Made by a program: the position numbers and the translations under genes | In this document: positions 35,708 to 45,082 of the stretch, piece after piece | Position numbering within the stretch: position 1 is the first letter of the stretch | Layout: every line of letters begins with the position of its first letter | The notes under the pieces: generated by a model | The model's database searches: none | Told to the model about the DNA's origin: nothing | The model's input: the letters and a program-made list of their open reading frames with translations, nothing else | Source of the DNA: Draconibacterium mangrovi | Lineage (GTDB): Bacteria; Bacteroidota; Bacteroidia; Bacteroidales; Prolixibacteraceae | Length of the DNA stretch: 64,000 bases | Assembly (NCBI RefSeq): GCF_010586825.1 | Contig: NZ_JAAAGB010000005.1 | Coordinates: forward strand, 310,001-374,000 | Direction: 5' to 3'

Positions 35708-38700
35708 ATGAAAAAATTTGGAATGAATTGGCCCGGGCTGAAAAAGCTATGGGCTACTAAAACTTTTTTGTGTATGAGGTTAACATTGTATGTCTTTTTC
35801 CTCGCTGTTATTCAGGGATTTGCTGTTGATAGCTATTCTCAGGTAACAAAACTAAGCCTTGAGGTTTCTAACTCAACCGTTCGCGAAGTATTAACACAAA
35901 TTGAAAGCGAAACCGAATTTTATTTTTTGTACAACAGCAAAATTGTTGATGTTGAACGTAAAATAAATGTAAGCCTTCAAAGTAAAAAAATTGAGGAGGT
36001 ACTTGATGTGATTTTCAATGGAACACCTGTGGAGTATACCATTGTTGATCGGCAGATTGTTTTGTCAAACTCCGAATTGAATTCGGATGGCGAACAAAAT
36101 AAGCAAATAAAGGGTACTGTGAGAGATGAGAATGGTGAACCCTTGCCGGGTGTTACAATTGTTTTTCAAGGTACAACCCAGGGAACAATTTCTGATATTG
36201 ATGGCAATTATTCGATGATAATGCCTGATGATGCAGAGGTACTTGTTTTCTCATTTATTGGAATGATGACTCAGGAAGTCAGTATTGATGGTAAGGAGGA
36301 ATTTAATGTAACGATGATACAGGATTATATCGGTATTGAAGAGGTAGTAGCCATTGGATACGGTACTACCAAGAAAGAAGATCTGGTATCATCTGTAGCA
36401 CAGGTAAAAGCCGAAATTATTGAAAATCAGCCAACAGTTCGTGTCGATCAGGCTCTGCAGGGGCGTGCTGCAGGTGTTGAGGTTACCTCTACCAGTGGTG
36501 TTCCGGGAGGTAATGCAGTCATTCGTATTAGGGGAACCAGTTCGATTAACGGTAATAACAACCCGTTATATGTAATTGACGGATTTATTGCCGGAACAGA
36601 TTTTAACCTAAACAACCTTAACGTTAACGACATTGAATCGATTGAAGTGCTGAAAGATGCAACTGCACTTGCTATTTATGGTACAAGGGGAGCTTCCGGA
36701 GTAATTTTAATTACCTCGAAAAATGGTAAAAACCTTGCAAAGGGTAAAACTCAGGTTAGTGTGAACCAATACCTGAGTTATCAGCAAACAGCAAACCGAA
36801 TTGAGCTGGCCGACTCAAAACTGTATGCTGAATATCGTAATGAAGAAGCACAGTTTGTCCCCGGACCCGATGGTTATGGATATACTGATTCATCCTTGCC
36901 ACTGATCTTCGATGATCCGGCATCGGCACCGTATACCGACTGGATTGACCTGGTATCTCAAAACGGATTAATTAATAATACCGACGTATCAATTACCGGT
37001 AATGCCGATAAGGCCAATTATTATATTTCTTTTAATCATTTTGATCAGGAAGGAGTTGTAAGAGCTTCAGGTATTGAGCGTTTTTCATTACGTACCAACC
37101 TGGATTTTAATTTGTCTGATAAATTTACAACGGGTGTTCGTTTAAACATTTCGAAGTTTAAAAAGGAGAACAATAAAGTTGCATATAGTCAGATTGTTAC
37201 GGCAGTACTTCCTATTCGTGAGGTATATACGGAAGACGGAAGTTTTACTTCAACCAATCCTGTTAGTGGGTCATTACAGCGTAACCCTGAAGCGGATATT
37301 CAAATGCTTGTTAATCACGATTTGGTAACAAATATTATATCAAACGCATACCTGGAATTTAAGCCGCTTAAGGACCTGGTATTTCGTAGCTCTGTTGGTG
37401 TTGAATTAAATTACTTTAAAGGTAATGTATACAATCCCGGAGCACTGCCCGAGCGTTCAGCCCAGGGAGTTGGCGGATATGCCAGTATCGATACCAACCA
37501 GAAACAAAGTATTTTGAATGAAAATACGGTAACCTACAATTTAGATTTGGGAGATCACAATATTAAAGTTCTGGGTGGTTTTACCATGCAAAAAATTTCA
37601 AACGAATCAGTTAGTACTGCAGCCGAGGGATTCCCAAATGATGTTCTGGAGTTTAACAATCTTAGCTTTGGTTCAGATCCGCTGTTAAACCAGGTAGGAT
37701 CGGGTTACAACCAACGTACTTTTGTTTCAATGCTTAGTCGTATTAACTATGGTTATAAAGGAAAATACCTGTTAACCTTGGTGGGACGACGTGATGGTTC
37801 TTCTGTTTTTGAAAACGGGAATAAATATGCCTTCTTTCCGTCAGTTGGTGTTGCGTGGAACGTTTATAAAGAGCAGTTTATGGAGGATTTTGGATCCATT
37901 TCCATGTTGAAACTAAGAGGAAGTTATGGTATTGTTGGAGAACAAGGGGTTAATCCATATAATTCCTTGGCTAAATTCAACAGTTCGGCAACCTATTTTA
38001 ACGAAACATTAGTACCTGCAGTGCTTATTGGTGGTTTGCCTAGTAAAGATCTAACCTGGGAAACAACAAAACAATGGGATTTTGGTGTTGAAATGGGATT
38101 TTTGAATAACCGCTTTGGCTTCGAAGTCGACCTGTATAAAAAAACAACCGAAGATCTGCTGCTGGCGCGTGATTTACCCGGAACAGCCGGTGGGTCGCAG
38201 TTGCAAAATGTTGGATCGATCGAAAATAAGGGACTGGAGTTTAGTGTTCATTCAGTAAACATTTCGAAATCTGATTTTAGTTGGGAAACAACTTTTACAC
38301 TTTCTGCTAACCGAAATAAGGTTCTCGACCTTGGCGGAGACGATTATATAAACTTAAACCAGCCGAGTAACCAGGGAGGGGCAGGATTGCGCTTGATTCC
38401 AGGCGAACCGGCACCTGTGTTTGTTGGTGCAACTTACCTGGGAACCTATAAAACAGAACAGGAAATTATTGACGATGGCCGCGTTGGAGTATCTTTTCTC
38501 GGAGGTCCGCGTTATGTTGATATAGATGGAAACTCGGTGATTAACGATGAAGATAAATTGCCGATCGGTAGTCCGCAGCCTGATTTTTACGGCGGATTAC
38601 GAAATACACTCAACTATAAAGGATTTACTTTCGACTGTTTCTTTCAGTATTCATACGGGAATGAAATGTACAACTTGCTAACACATGTTGGATGGTTTGG

Positions 38701-39082
38701 TCGTGGCGATCAGGTATTGGTTCCCGATGTTGCAAATCGTTGGGTTGAAGGTTTGAATGAAACATCTGATGTTCCCCGGGCCGGTACTTCAACAAGTTTG
38801 TTTAATCCTAACAGTACCGCATTAATTGAAGATGCCTCGTTCATTCGTTTGAAATCAATGTCGCTGGGCTATAATCTTCCGGTTAAAAAGCTTGGAATCG
38901 ATAATTTGTTTAGCCGTTTTAATGTTTATGTTGCAGGTAATAACCTGTTGTTGATCACTAACTGGACGCTTGGCGATCCGGAAGTTAGTAACTATGGCAG
39001 CAATAACCTCTCTCAGGGTGTAGCAACGGGCCAGTATCCTTATGCGAGAACTTATACAGTAGGTGTAAAAATCGATTTTTAA
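35708..39082 (+). CDS. SusC-type TonB-dependent transducer with STN domain
   Basis: 1124 residues. Signal segment (about 22-46), then an STN (secretin/TonB short N-terminal) domain at about 48-118, a carboxypeptidase-D-like domain (about 128-215), plug (YGTTKKEDLVSSV, then VNDIESIEVLKDATALAIYG) and barrel ending in a terminal Phe (VKIDF). The STN domain contacts the FecR protein, so this receptor both imports oligosaccharide and signals substrate. It is followed 18 bases later by its SusD partner. The substrate is inferred only from downstream sulfatases and GH30: a sulfated galactan-like polymer. Confidence 0.94.
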   Translation: MKKFGMNWPGLKKLWATKTFLCMRLTLYVFFLAVIQGFAVDSYSQVTKLSLEVSNSTVREVLTQIESETEFYFLYNSKIVDVERKINVSLQSKKIEEVLDVIFNGTPVEYTIVDRQIVLSNSELNSDGEQNKQIKGTVRDENGEPLPGVTIVFQGTTQGTISDIDGNYSMIMPDDAEVLVFSFIGMMTQEVSIDGKEEFNVTMIQDYIGIEEVVAIGYGTTKKEDLVSSVAQVKAEIIENQPTVRVDQALQGRAAGVEVTSTSGVPGGNAVIRIRGTSSINGNNNPLYVIDGFIAGTDFNLNNLNVNDIESIEVLKDATALAIYGTRGASGVILITSKNGKNLAKGKTQVSVNQYLSYQQTANRIELADSKLYAEYRNEEAQFVPGPDGYGYTDSSLPLIFDDPASAPYTDWIDLVSQNGLINNTDVSITGNADKANYYISFNHFDQEGVVRASGIERFSLRTNLDFNLSDKFTTGVRLNISKFKKENNKVAYSQIVTAVLPIREVYTEDGSFTSTNPVSGSLQRNPEADIQMLVNHDLVTNIISNAYLEFKPLKDLVFRSSVGVELNYFKGNVYNPGALPERSAQGVGGYASIDTNQKQSILNENTVTYNLDLGDHNIKVLGGFTMQKISNESVSTAAEGFPNDVLEFNNLSFGSDPLLNQVGSGYNQRTFVSMLSRINYGYKGKYLLTLVGRRDGSSVFENGNKYAFFPSVGVAWNVYKEQFMEDFGSISMLKLRGSYGIVGEQGVNPYNSLAKFNSSATYFNETLVPAVLIGGLPSKDLTWETTKQWDFGVEMGFLNNRFGFEVDLYKKTTEDLLLARDLPGTAGGSQLQNVGSIENKGLEFSVHSVNISKSDFSWETTFTLSANRNKVLDLGGDDYINLNQPSNQGGAGLRLIPGEPAPVFVGATYLGTYKTEQEIIDDGRVGVSFLGGPRYVDIDGNSVINDEDKLPIGSPQPDFYGGLRNTLNYKGFTFDCFFQYSYGNEMYNLLTHVGWFGRGDQVLVPDVANRWVEGLNETSDVPRAGTSTSLFNPNSTALIEDASFIRLKSMSLGYNLPVKKLGIDNLFSRFNVYVAGNNLLLITNWTLGDPEVSNYGSNNLSQGVATGQYPYARTYTVGVKIDF

Positions 39083-39100
39083 CCGTAAAAACTTAAACAA

Positions 39101-40690
39101 ATGAAGAATATATCTAAAATATTATTAAGTGTCTTTCTGGTGGGCTTGCTGCTATTCAGCAGTTGCGACAGTTTCCTGGAAGAAGAATTCCGTAGCGGAA
39201 TTACTACTGATAACTTTTTTAACAACGATGCCGAAGCTCAGTTGGCTGTTAACGGTTTGTATCGTTTACTGCATAATAATAATCTTTATCGTCAACGCGG
39301 ACTCGATAATTTTTATACACATGGAGCTGATGTGGTAGCTGCTAGCCGAAATGTGAATGGAGAAGTACATAATTATTTGTTCGCAGAAGGCGTTGCTGAC
39401 GGATACGGTACCTGGAATACATTATATGAATTAGCACGTAACTCATCGCTGTTTCTTGAAAATGTCGATGGGAATGAAAATTTGTCGGAATCGGCACGTA
39501 ATCAGGCGGTTGGCGAAATCCTTTTTATGCGGGCTTTGTGTTATTACCATTTAACAAATATTTGGGGCGATGTTCCGTATTTCAGAGAGCTGCCAAGTAA
39601 TGAAGAGCTTTCAACCATTACCCGTAGTCCAAAAGGCCAGATCAGGGCCGATATGAAAGAAGATCTCGCAAGAGCAATCACCCTTCTACCTGGTTCGTAT
39701 GCTGGATCTGACCTTGGGCGTGCTACAAAATGGGCGGCCACCATGTTAAAAGCCAAATACCATTTATTCGACCAGGAATGGCAGAATTGTTTAACCGAAT
39801 GTAAATCAATAATAGATAATTCGCCACACCGCTTACTGGATAACTTCGCCGATGTGTTTGATCAGACCGATCCCGCAGATCAGTATAATGATGAATATAT
39901 TTTTGTTGTTGATTTTACGGCAGATCCTGCATTTGGTGAAGGAAATACTACACGTACGGATGATTATAATCCCAGAATCCGTGACGAACCCGCTAACCGG
40001 GGTGCAAATGCTGTTGATGAAAATGGTAATCCGGTTTTAAAACCGAATGGTACGCAGATGAAAAACTGGGAATATTTTCAAAGTTTGCTGCAAGCCCAAA
40101 ACGAAGATATGACAGGTTACGGGTGGTCGGTTCCTTTACCCGAACTGGCAAGACGCGAAAACTGGCAGGACGGTGATTTACGCTATGATGCGACTATTGT
40201 AACTGAATACATTGGATGGAAATTGAAATTCCCATACTTCAGAAAAAACTGGAATCTCGATCAGGAAAACTCCCTTCGGGGCAACCATCCCGAAAACTAC
40301 ATCGTATTTCGTATGGCTGATGCTTATTTGATGGCAGCCGAGGCAGAGAATGAGCTAAATGGCCCGGACAATGCCTATCAATATGTGAATAAAGTGCGGG
40401 AGCGGGCATTTGATCCCGATCAGCCCTGGAGCGGAATGTCTCAGGAGGAGTTTCGTTTGGCGATGTATGACGAAAGAAAATTTGAATTGTGTGCTGAAGG
40501 GCACCGTCGTATGGATCTTATTCGCTGGGGTATTTTACTTGATGTTGTAAAATCGGTTGAACACCGCAGCTGGAACAATCCGGCTAATAATATTCAACCA
40601 AAGCATGTATTGTATCCAATACCTTTGCTTGAAATCCAATTAAATCCCGTATTGTTGGAAACTGATCCAACAAACAATGGATACCGATAG
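39101..40690 (+). CDS. SusD/RagB-family surface lipoprotein
   Basis: 529 residues, lipobox FSSC (Cys22). RagB/SusD features: helices with ILFMRALCYYHLTNIWGDVP near residue 145, a ligand-facing mid-region and the C-terminal YDERKFELCAEGHRRMDLIRW segment, ending in a LETDPTNNGY tail. It binds the polysaccharide at the cell surface and closes the SusC barrel. It is 18 bases after the SusC gene and is followed by a strong hairpin before the first sulfatase gene. Confidence 0.93.
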   Translation: MKNISKILLSVFLVGLLLFSSCDSFLEEEFRSGITTDNFFNNDAEAQLAVNGLYRLLHNNNLYRQRGLDNFYTHGADVVAASRNVNGEVHNYLFAEGVADGYGTWNTLYELARNSSLFLENVDGNENLSESARNQAVGEILFMRALCYYHLTNIWGDVPYFRELPSNEELSTITRSPKGQIRADMKEDLARAITLLPGSYAGSDLGRATKWAATMLKAKYHLFDQEWQNCLTECKSIIDNSPHRLLDNFADVFDQTDPADQYNDEYIFVVDFTADPAFGEGNTTRTDDYNPRIRDEPANRGANAVDENGNPVLKPNGTQMKNWEYFQSLLQAQNEDMTGYGWSVPLPELARRENWQDGDLRYDATIVTEYIGWKLKFPYFRKNWNLDQENSLRGNHPENYIVFRMADAYLMAAEAENELNGPDNAYQYVNKVRERAFDPDQPWSGMSQEEFRLAMYDERKFELCAEGHRRMDLIRWGILLDVVKSVEHRSWNNPANNIQPKHVLYPIPLLEIQLNPVLLETDPTNNGYR

Positions 40691-40709
40691 TTAGGTTTAG
40701 TTAGTTTTT

Positions 40710-40737
40710 AACAGGCCCTTAATCAGGGCCTGTTTTT
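40710..40737 (+). terminator. Hairpin between susD and first sulfatase gene
   Basis: AACAGGCCC (40710-40718), loop TTAATCA, GGGCCTGTT (40726-40734) and then TTTCTT: a textbook intrinsic terminator 20 bases after susD. Since the downstream enzymes have no obvious separate promoter, it is probably a partial terminator. Confidence 0.85.
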
Positions 40738-40767
40738 CTTACTTACTGATAAGTTGATAATAATAAA

Positions 40768-42183
40768 ATGAAGAAGAAAATGGTTCAAAAATTACTAATC
40801 GTATTTAGCTTTATTCTTGGTTTTTCATGTCTGAACAGCGAAGTAGCCTCAGCCCAAAACAATACACCTGTAAACGTGATCTATATTATGGCCGACGATC
40901 TTGGTATTGGGGATGTTGGTGTATATGGGCAGGATGTGATAAAAACACCGGCAATTGATGCACTTGCCAAAAACGGTATGGTGTTTACGCAACACTATTC
41001 AGGTAGTACAGTTTGTGCTCCGTCACGGTGTACCATCATGACCGGAAAACATACGGGGCATTCCTTTGTTCGCGGCAACAAAGGTGTAACAGCAAGTGAT
41101 GGTGTAAAATATGATTATCCCTTGGCCGGCAATGAAATTACTGTTGCTGAACTGATGAAACAAAAAAACTACCAAACAGCCTGCGTAGGCAAGTGGGGGC
41201 TTGGTGGTCCGGAATCAGAAGGACACCCTAACAAACAGGGATTTGATTACTTTTTTGGTTACCTGGGACAAGGTAATGCTCACCGGTATTATCCCGAGTT
41301 TCTGTATGAAAATGAAGAAAAAATCAAGTTGAAGAAAGAAGTGTACAGTCACTCTTTAATTATGGATAAAGCACTTGAGTTTATCGACAGAAGTGCTGAT
41401 AAACCCTTTTTTCTTTACCTGACACCAACAATTCCGCATGCCGATATTGATATACCTGAAGAATTAATTGGAGAGTACGATGGTAAATTTCACGAAATTC
41501 CACATCCCGATGGACAGCATTATATTGCACAGCAAAAACCAAAGGCCGTTTATGCCGCAATGGTTAGTCTGCTGGATAAAGATGTACAACGAATAATGGA
41601 TTTACTGGATGAAATGGGTATTTTGGAGAATACATTGGTGATATTTACATCCGATAATGGTAACCACAAAGAAGGCGGACATTTGCCCAACCATTTCGAT
41701 AGCAATGGTCCGTTCCGTGGGTGGAAACGTGATTTGTACGACGGAGGAATCCGTGCTCCGTTTATTGTACACTGGCCGGCTAAAGTAAAAGCGGGCTCTG
41801 TTTCTTATCATGTCTCTGCTTTCTGGGATTTTTTGCCAACCATGTGCGATTTAATCGATGTTAAGGTGCCGGAGGCAGTTGATGGTATTTCATTTCTTCC
41901 TGCTATTACAGGCGAAACAAAACAAAAAAAGCATGATTACCTGTATTGGGAATTTCATGAGCAGGGCGGCAAACAAGCGGTACTAAAGGACAACTGGAAA
42001 TTAATCCGATTAAATGTAAATAAACCTGAACAGGAATCTTATGAATTGTACAACTTAACACACGATCCGGGAGAGTGTTTTAATGTATTGGATCAGTATC
42101 CCGATAAGGTTTCTGATTTAAAAGAAACGCTTTTTAATAGTCACGAAACCAGTGAAATATATAAATTTAAGACCGAAAAATAA
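40768..42183 (+). CDS. S1-family sulfatase
   Basis: 471-residue exported arylsulfatase-type enzyme with a signal peptide ending near ASA-Q30. Active site: Asp43-Asp44, Cys83-Ala-Pro-Ser-Arg87 (formylglycine site), Lys142 and His224 in TIPHAD; a Ser-Asp-Asn-Gly near residue 293 completes the metal site. The usual Gly-Lys-Trp-His motif reads GKWGLGG, so the His next to Lys142 is replaced by Gly. A TGKHTGHSFVRGN segment is typical of one arylsulfatase subgroup, which I cannot number safely. First enzyme gene of the sigma-controlled locus. It cleaves a sulfate ester from the target glycan; the position is unknown. Confidence 0.9.
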   Translation: MKKKMVQKLLIVFSFILGFSCLNSEVASAQNNTPVNVIYIMADDLGIGDVGVYGQDVIKTPAIDALAKNGMVFTQHYSGSTVCAPSRCTIMTGKHTGHSFVRGNKGVTASDGVKYDYPLAGNEITVAELMKQKNYQTACVGKWGLGGPESEGHPNKQGFDYFFGYLGQGNAHRYYPEFLYENEEKIKLKKEVYSHSLIMDKALEFIDRSADKPFFLYLTPTIPHADIDIPEELIGEYDGKFHEIPHPDGQHYIAQQKPKAVYAAMVSLLDKDVQRIMDLLDEMGILENTLVIFTSDNGNHKEGGHLPNHFDSNGPFRGWKRDLYDGGIRAPFIVHWPAKVKAGSVSYHVSAFWDFLPTMCDLIDVKVPEAVDGISFLPAITGETKQKKHDYLYWEFHEQGGKQAVLKDNWKLIRLNVNKPEQESYELYNLTHDPGECFNVLDQYPDKVSDLKETLFNSHETSEIYKFKTEK

Positions 42184-42212
42184 ATTTGATCTGTTCAATT
42201 AAACCTTAACTT

Positions 42213-43664
42213 ATGAAATATGCTGTTTTAAACCTGCTGCTTTTGTGCTTTTTATTTGATATTCAGGCTATTCCTGCTCAGGTAAATAAAGAAAGGGATG
42301 AAATGCAGGAGGTGGAGATTTCTACTGAAAAAACCAAACAAACGATTGAAGGCTGGGGGAGTTCATTGTGTTGGTGGGCAGGACAGGTTGGAAGCTGGAA
42401 CGAACCCCTGGTGGATAGCATGATTGACTTGTTTACCTCCCCCGAAGGTTTAAATATGAACATTTTCAGGTACAATATAGGTGGAGGAGACGATCCGTCG
42501 CACGCAGGCGGGCACATGGTAAAAGGAAAAGGGAAACGGGCCGAAATGGAAGGTTTTAAAGCTTCGGCCCAATCGCCTTACAATTGGGAGGCGGATGAAG
42601 CTCAACGAAATATCATGTTAAAGATTAAGGCTAAACGTCATGATGCAGTTTTTGAGGCTTTTTCAAATTCACCGCCGTACTGGATGACCTACAGCGGTTG
42701 TTCGGCAGGAAATGTAAATGCTGCCGACGATAACCTTCGCCCAGAGTTTTATGAAATGTTTTGCGATTACCTGCTTGATGTGTGCATACATTACAAAGAA
42801 AAATACGGTATTGAGTTTAAAACACTGGAGCCTTTTAACGAATCAACATCAGCGTACTGGAACTATCTGGGAAGCCAGGAAGGCTGCCATTTCGAACCTG
42901 AAACACAGATGGAGATCATCAGGATATTGTATCCGAAATTGCAAAAGTCGGGTTTGGAAACTGCCATTTCAGCTTCCGATGAAACCAATGTGAAATCGTT
43001 TAACAGGGTAGTTAAAAGTTATATGGAAGCCGGTGATATTCTGGATAAAATAAAGCAGTTAAACACGCACACTTATGGCGGAACAAACAAGGAAAGGGAA
43101 ATAGCGAGAGAACTGGTTAAAGCTTCGGGAAAAGAATTTTGGCAATCGGAAACTGGGCCAATGGGATTACCCCGACCGGCAAGGGGGCTTGAAAATAATT
43201 TGCTGCTTGCCCAAAAAATGTTTGATGATTTGCGAATTATGGAACCTCAGGCCTGGCTCGACTGGCAGTTGATGGAGGAGAATAACGATGTGTGGGGATT
43301 GGTAAAATGCAACTTTGAAACAGAAGAATACGAGCTTCTGAAAAATTTGTATGTACGTATGCAGATTACCCGGTTTTTCAAACAGGGATACCAAATTTTG
43401 GAAACCGACAACAATGCGATATTGGCAGCACAAAGTCCGGATAAAAAGGAAATTGTAGTGGCCGTTTTAAATACAACGGATAGCGCGAAACCTGTGAACA
43501 TGAAATTTACAGGGAATCAGAAAATCAAACGAATTTCAGAAGTATTCAGAACAAGCGAAACCGAGAACTGCCAAAAAGTTGCTCCCGTAAAAGCAAAGGA
43601 CGTACTAAGCTATTCTGCTCCAAAATTCTCATTAACTACATTTCTAATTCAAGCAGATTATTAG
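42213..43664 (+). CDS. GH30 glycoside hydrolase, endo-beta-1,6-galactanase-like
   Basis: 483 residues with a signal peptide (about 1-22). A GH30 barrel plus side beta domain: the N-terminal EGWGSSLCWWAG motif (46-57) is very like GH30 beta-1,6-galactanases (subfamily 5 type), the acid/base is Glu210 in LEPFNE and the nucleophile Glu313 in FWQSETGP. The C-terminal strands (about 400-480) complete the beta sandwich. It hydrolyses internal beta-1,6 linkages if the subfamily guess holds; other GH30 activities (glucosylceramidase, xylanase, fucosidase-like) are less likely because of the WWAG motif. It is the only intact glycosidase in this locus, embedded in sulfatases with 6-30-base gaps. Confidence 0.85.
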   Translation: MKYAVLNLLLLCFLFDIQAIPAQVNKERDEMQEVEISTEKTKQTIEGWGSSLCWWAGQVGSWNEPLVDSMIDLFTSPEGLNMNIFRYNIGGGDDPSHAGGHMVKGKGKRAEMEGFKASAQSPYNWEADEAQRNIMLKIKAKRHDAVFEAFSNSPPYWMTYSGCSAGNVNAADDNLRPEFYEMFCDYLLDVCIHYKEKYGIEFKTLEPFNESTSAYWNYLGSQEGCHFEPETQMEIIRILYPKLQKSGLETAISASDETNVKSFNRVVKSYMEAGDILDKIKQLNTHTYGGTNKEREIARELVKASGKEFWQSETGPMGLPRPARGLENNLLLAQKMFDDLRIMEPQAWLDWQLMEENNDVWGLVKCNFETEEYELLKNLYVRMQITRFFKQGYQILETDNNAILAAQSPDKKEIVVAVLNTTDSAKPVNMKFTGNQKIKRISEVFRTSETENCQKVAPVKAKDVLSYSAPKFSLTTFLIQADY

Positions 43665-43669
43665 CTCTT

Positions 43670-45079
43670 ATGAAATACTATAATCTGATAATTTTACTGG
43701 TTCTGCTGCTGAATATTAGTTGTGTTCCGGTACAAAATGATACAGCAAAACCGAATATCCTTTTGATTAATATCGACGACATGGGATGGCGCGATGTTGG
43801 TTTTATGGGATCGGAATACTACGAAACGCCCAACATTGATGCGCTTGCAGCTAACGGAATGATTTTTACCCAGGCCTACGCCGGTGCCGCTAATTGCGCA
43901 CCAAGCCGCGCTTGTTTAATGAGCGGGCAGTGGACACCACGTCATGAAATTTATACGGTAAGCAATTCAGACCGGGGAAAAAGTAAAGACCGCAAACTAA
44001 TTCCTGTTACCAATAACGAGTACATGCCCGATGATAATTTGCTTATTCCGGAAATTCTGAAACAGCATGGATACACCACTTGCCATGCCGGGAAATGGCA
44101 CCTTTCAGATGATCCATCATTACGTGGTTTTGATGTAAATATAGGCGGAAGCCATGCCGGGAACCCGGGAAGCTATTATCCTCCTTACAAAAGTGTTCCG
44201 TCGCTTACACCTCCTTCTGATGATTATTATTTAACCAATCTGGTAGTCGACAAAACTCTCGATTTTCTATCGTCGGTGCAGGACGGCCCGTTCTTTTTGT
44301 ACTACTCTCCGTATGCTGTTCATACGCCAATTCAGCCCGTAAAAGAACTTATGGAAAAGTACGAAAACAAAAAAGAGTGGAACGGCCAGAATAATGCTAA
44401 ATATGCTACGATGGTGGAGAATGTTGATGCACAAATCGGTAGGATAATTTCACTATTGAAAGAGCAGGGAAAGTTAGAAAATACCTTTGTTTTATTTACC
44501 TCCGACAATGGCGGGCATTACGGAATTACCAAACAATGGCCCTTACGTTCGGGCAAGGGAGCGTATTACGAAGGGGGAATTCGCGAACCGATGTTTGCTT
44601 TTTGGGAAGGAAAAATTCCAAAAGGAGAAAAATCCGGTATTCCGGTTACCAATCTCGATTTTTATCCGACAATACTTGAAGTGGCGGGCATTCAAAAACC
44701 AGAAGATAAAGTGCTCGACGGAAAATCGCTTTTGCCGGTTCTAACCGATAATCAAACACTTGAGGAGCGTCCGTTATTCTGGCATTTTCCCATATACCTG
44801 CAAGCCTATGTTAAGAACGATACTACCACCCAGGATCCGCTGTTTCGAACCCGTCCGGGCTCAGCAGTGAGGCTTGGCGACTGGAAGCTGATCCAATATT
44901 TCGAAAATAACGATATTGAATTATATAACCTTAAGGATGATATTAGTGAAAAAAATAACCTGGCAGAATCGAAACCCGATAAGGCTAAAGAGTTGCTGGA
45001 AATTCTCGAAAACTGGAGAATTGAAACCAATGCTCCTGTTCCTAAAACACTAAATCCTGAATATCAAAACAAACCATAA
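43670..45079 (+). CDS. S1-family sulfatase lipoprotein
   Basis: 469 residues; lipobox ISC anchors Cys18. Metal pair Asp36-Asp37, formylglycine site Cys76-Ala-Pro-Ser-Arg80, Lys142-Trp-His144 and a later TSDNGGH with a Gly-Gly-Ile-Arg-Glu-Pro strand (residues about 280-315). The segment between the active site and GKWH (TPRHEIYTVSNSDRG) is distinctive and may define the substrate pocket. The gene lies 5 bases after the GH30 gene and 3 bases before the next sulfatase, clearly in one operon. Exo- or endo-action and sulfate position cannot be read from the sequence. Confidence 0.9.
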   Translation: MKYYNLIILLVLLLNISCVPVQNDTAKPNILLINIDDMGWRDVGFMGSEYYETPNIDALAANGMIFTQAYAGAANCAPSRACLMSGQWTPRHEIYTVSNSDRGKSKDRKLIPVTNNEYMPDDNLLIPEILKQHGYTTCHAGKWHLSDDPSLRGFDVNIGGSHAGNPGSYYPPYKSVPSLTPPSDDYYLTNLVVDKTLDFLSSVQDGPFFLYYSPYAVHTPIQPVKELMEKYENKKEWNGQNNAKYATMVENVDAQIGRIISLLKEQGKLENTFVLFTSDNGGHYGITKQWPLRSGKGAYYEGGIREPMFAFWEGKIPKGEKSGIPVTNLDFYPTILEVAGIQKPEDKVLDGKSLLPVLTDNQTLEERPLFWHFPIYLQAYVKNDTTTQDPLFRTRPGSAVRLGDWKLIQYFENNDIELYNLKDDISEKNNLAESKPDKAKELLEILENWRIETNAPVPKTLNPEYQNKP

Positions 45080-45082
45080 ACT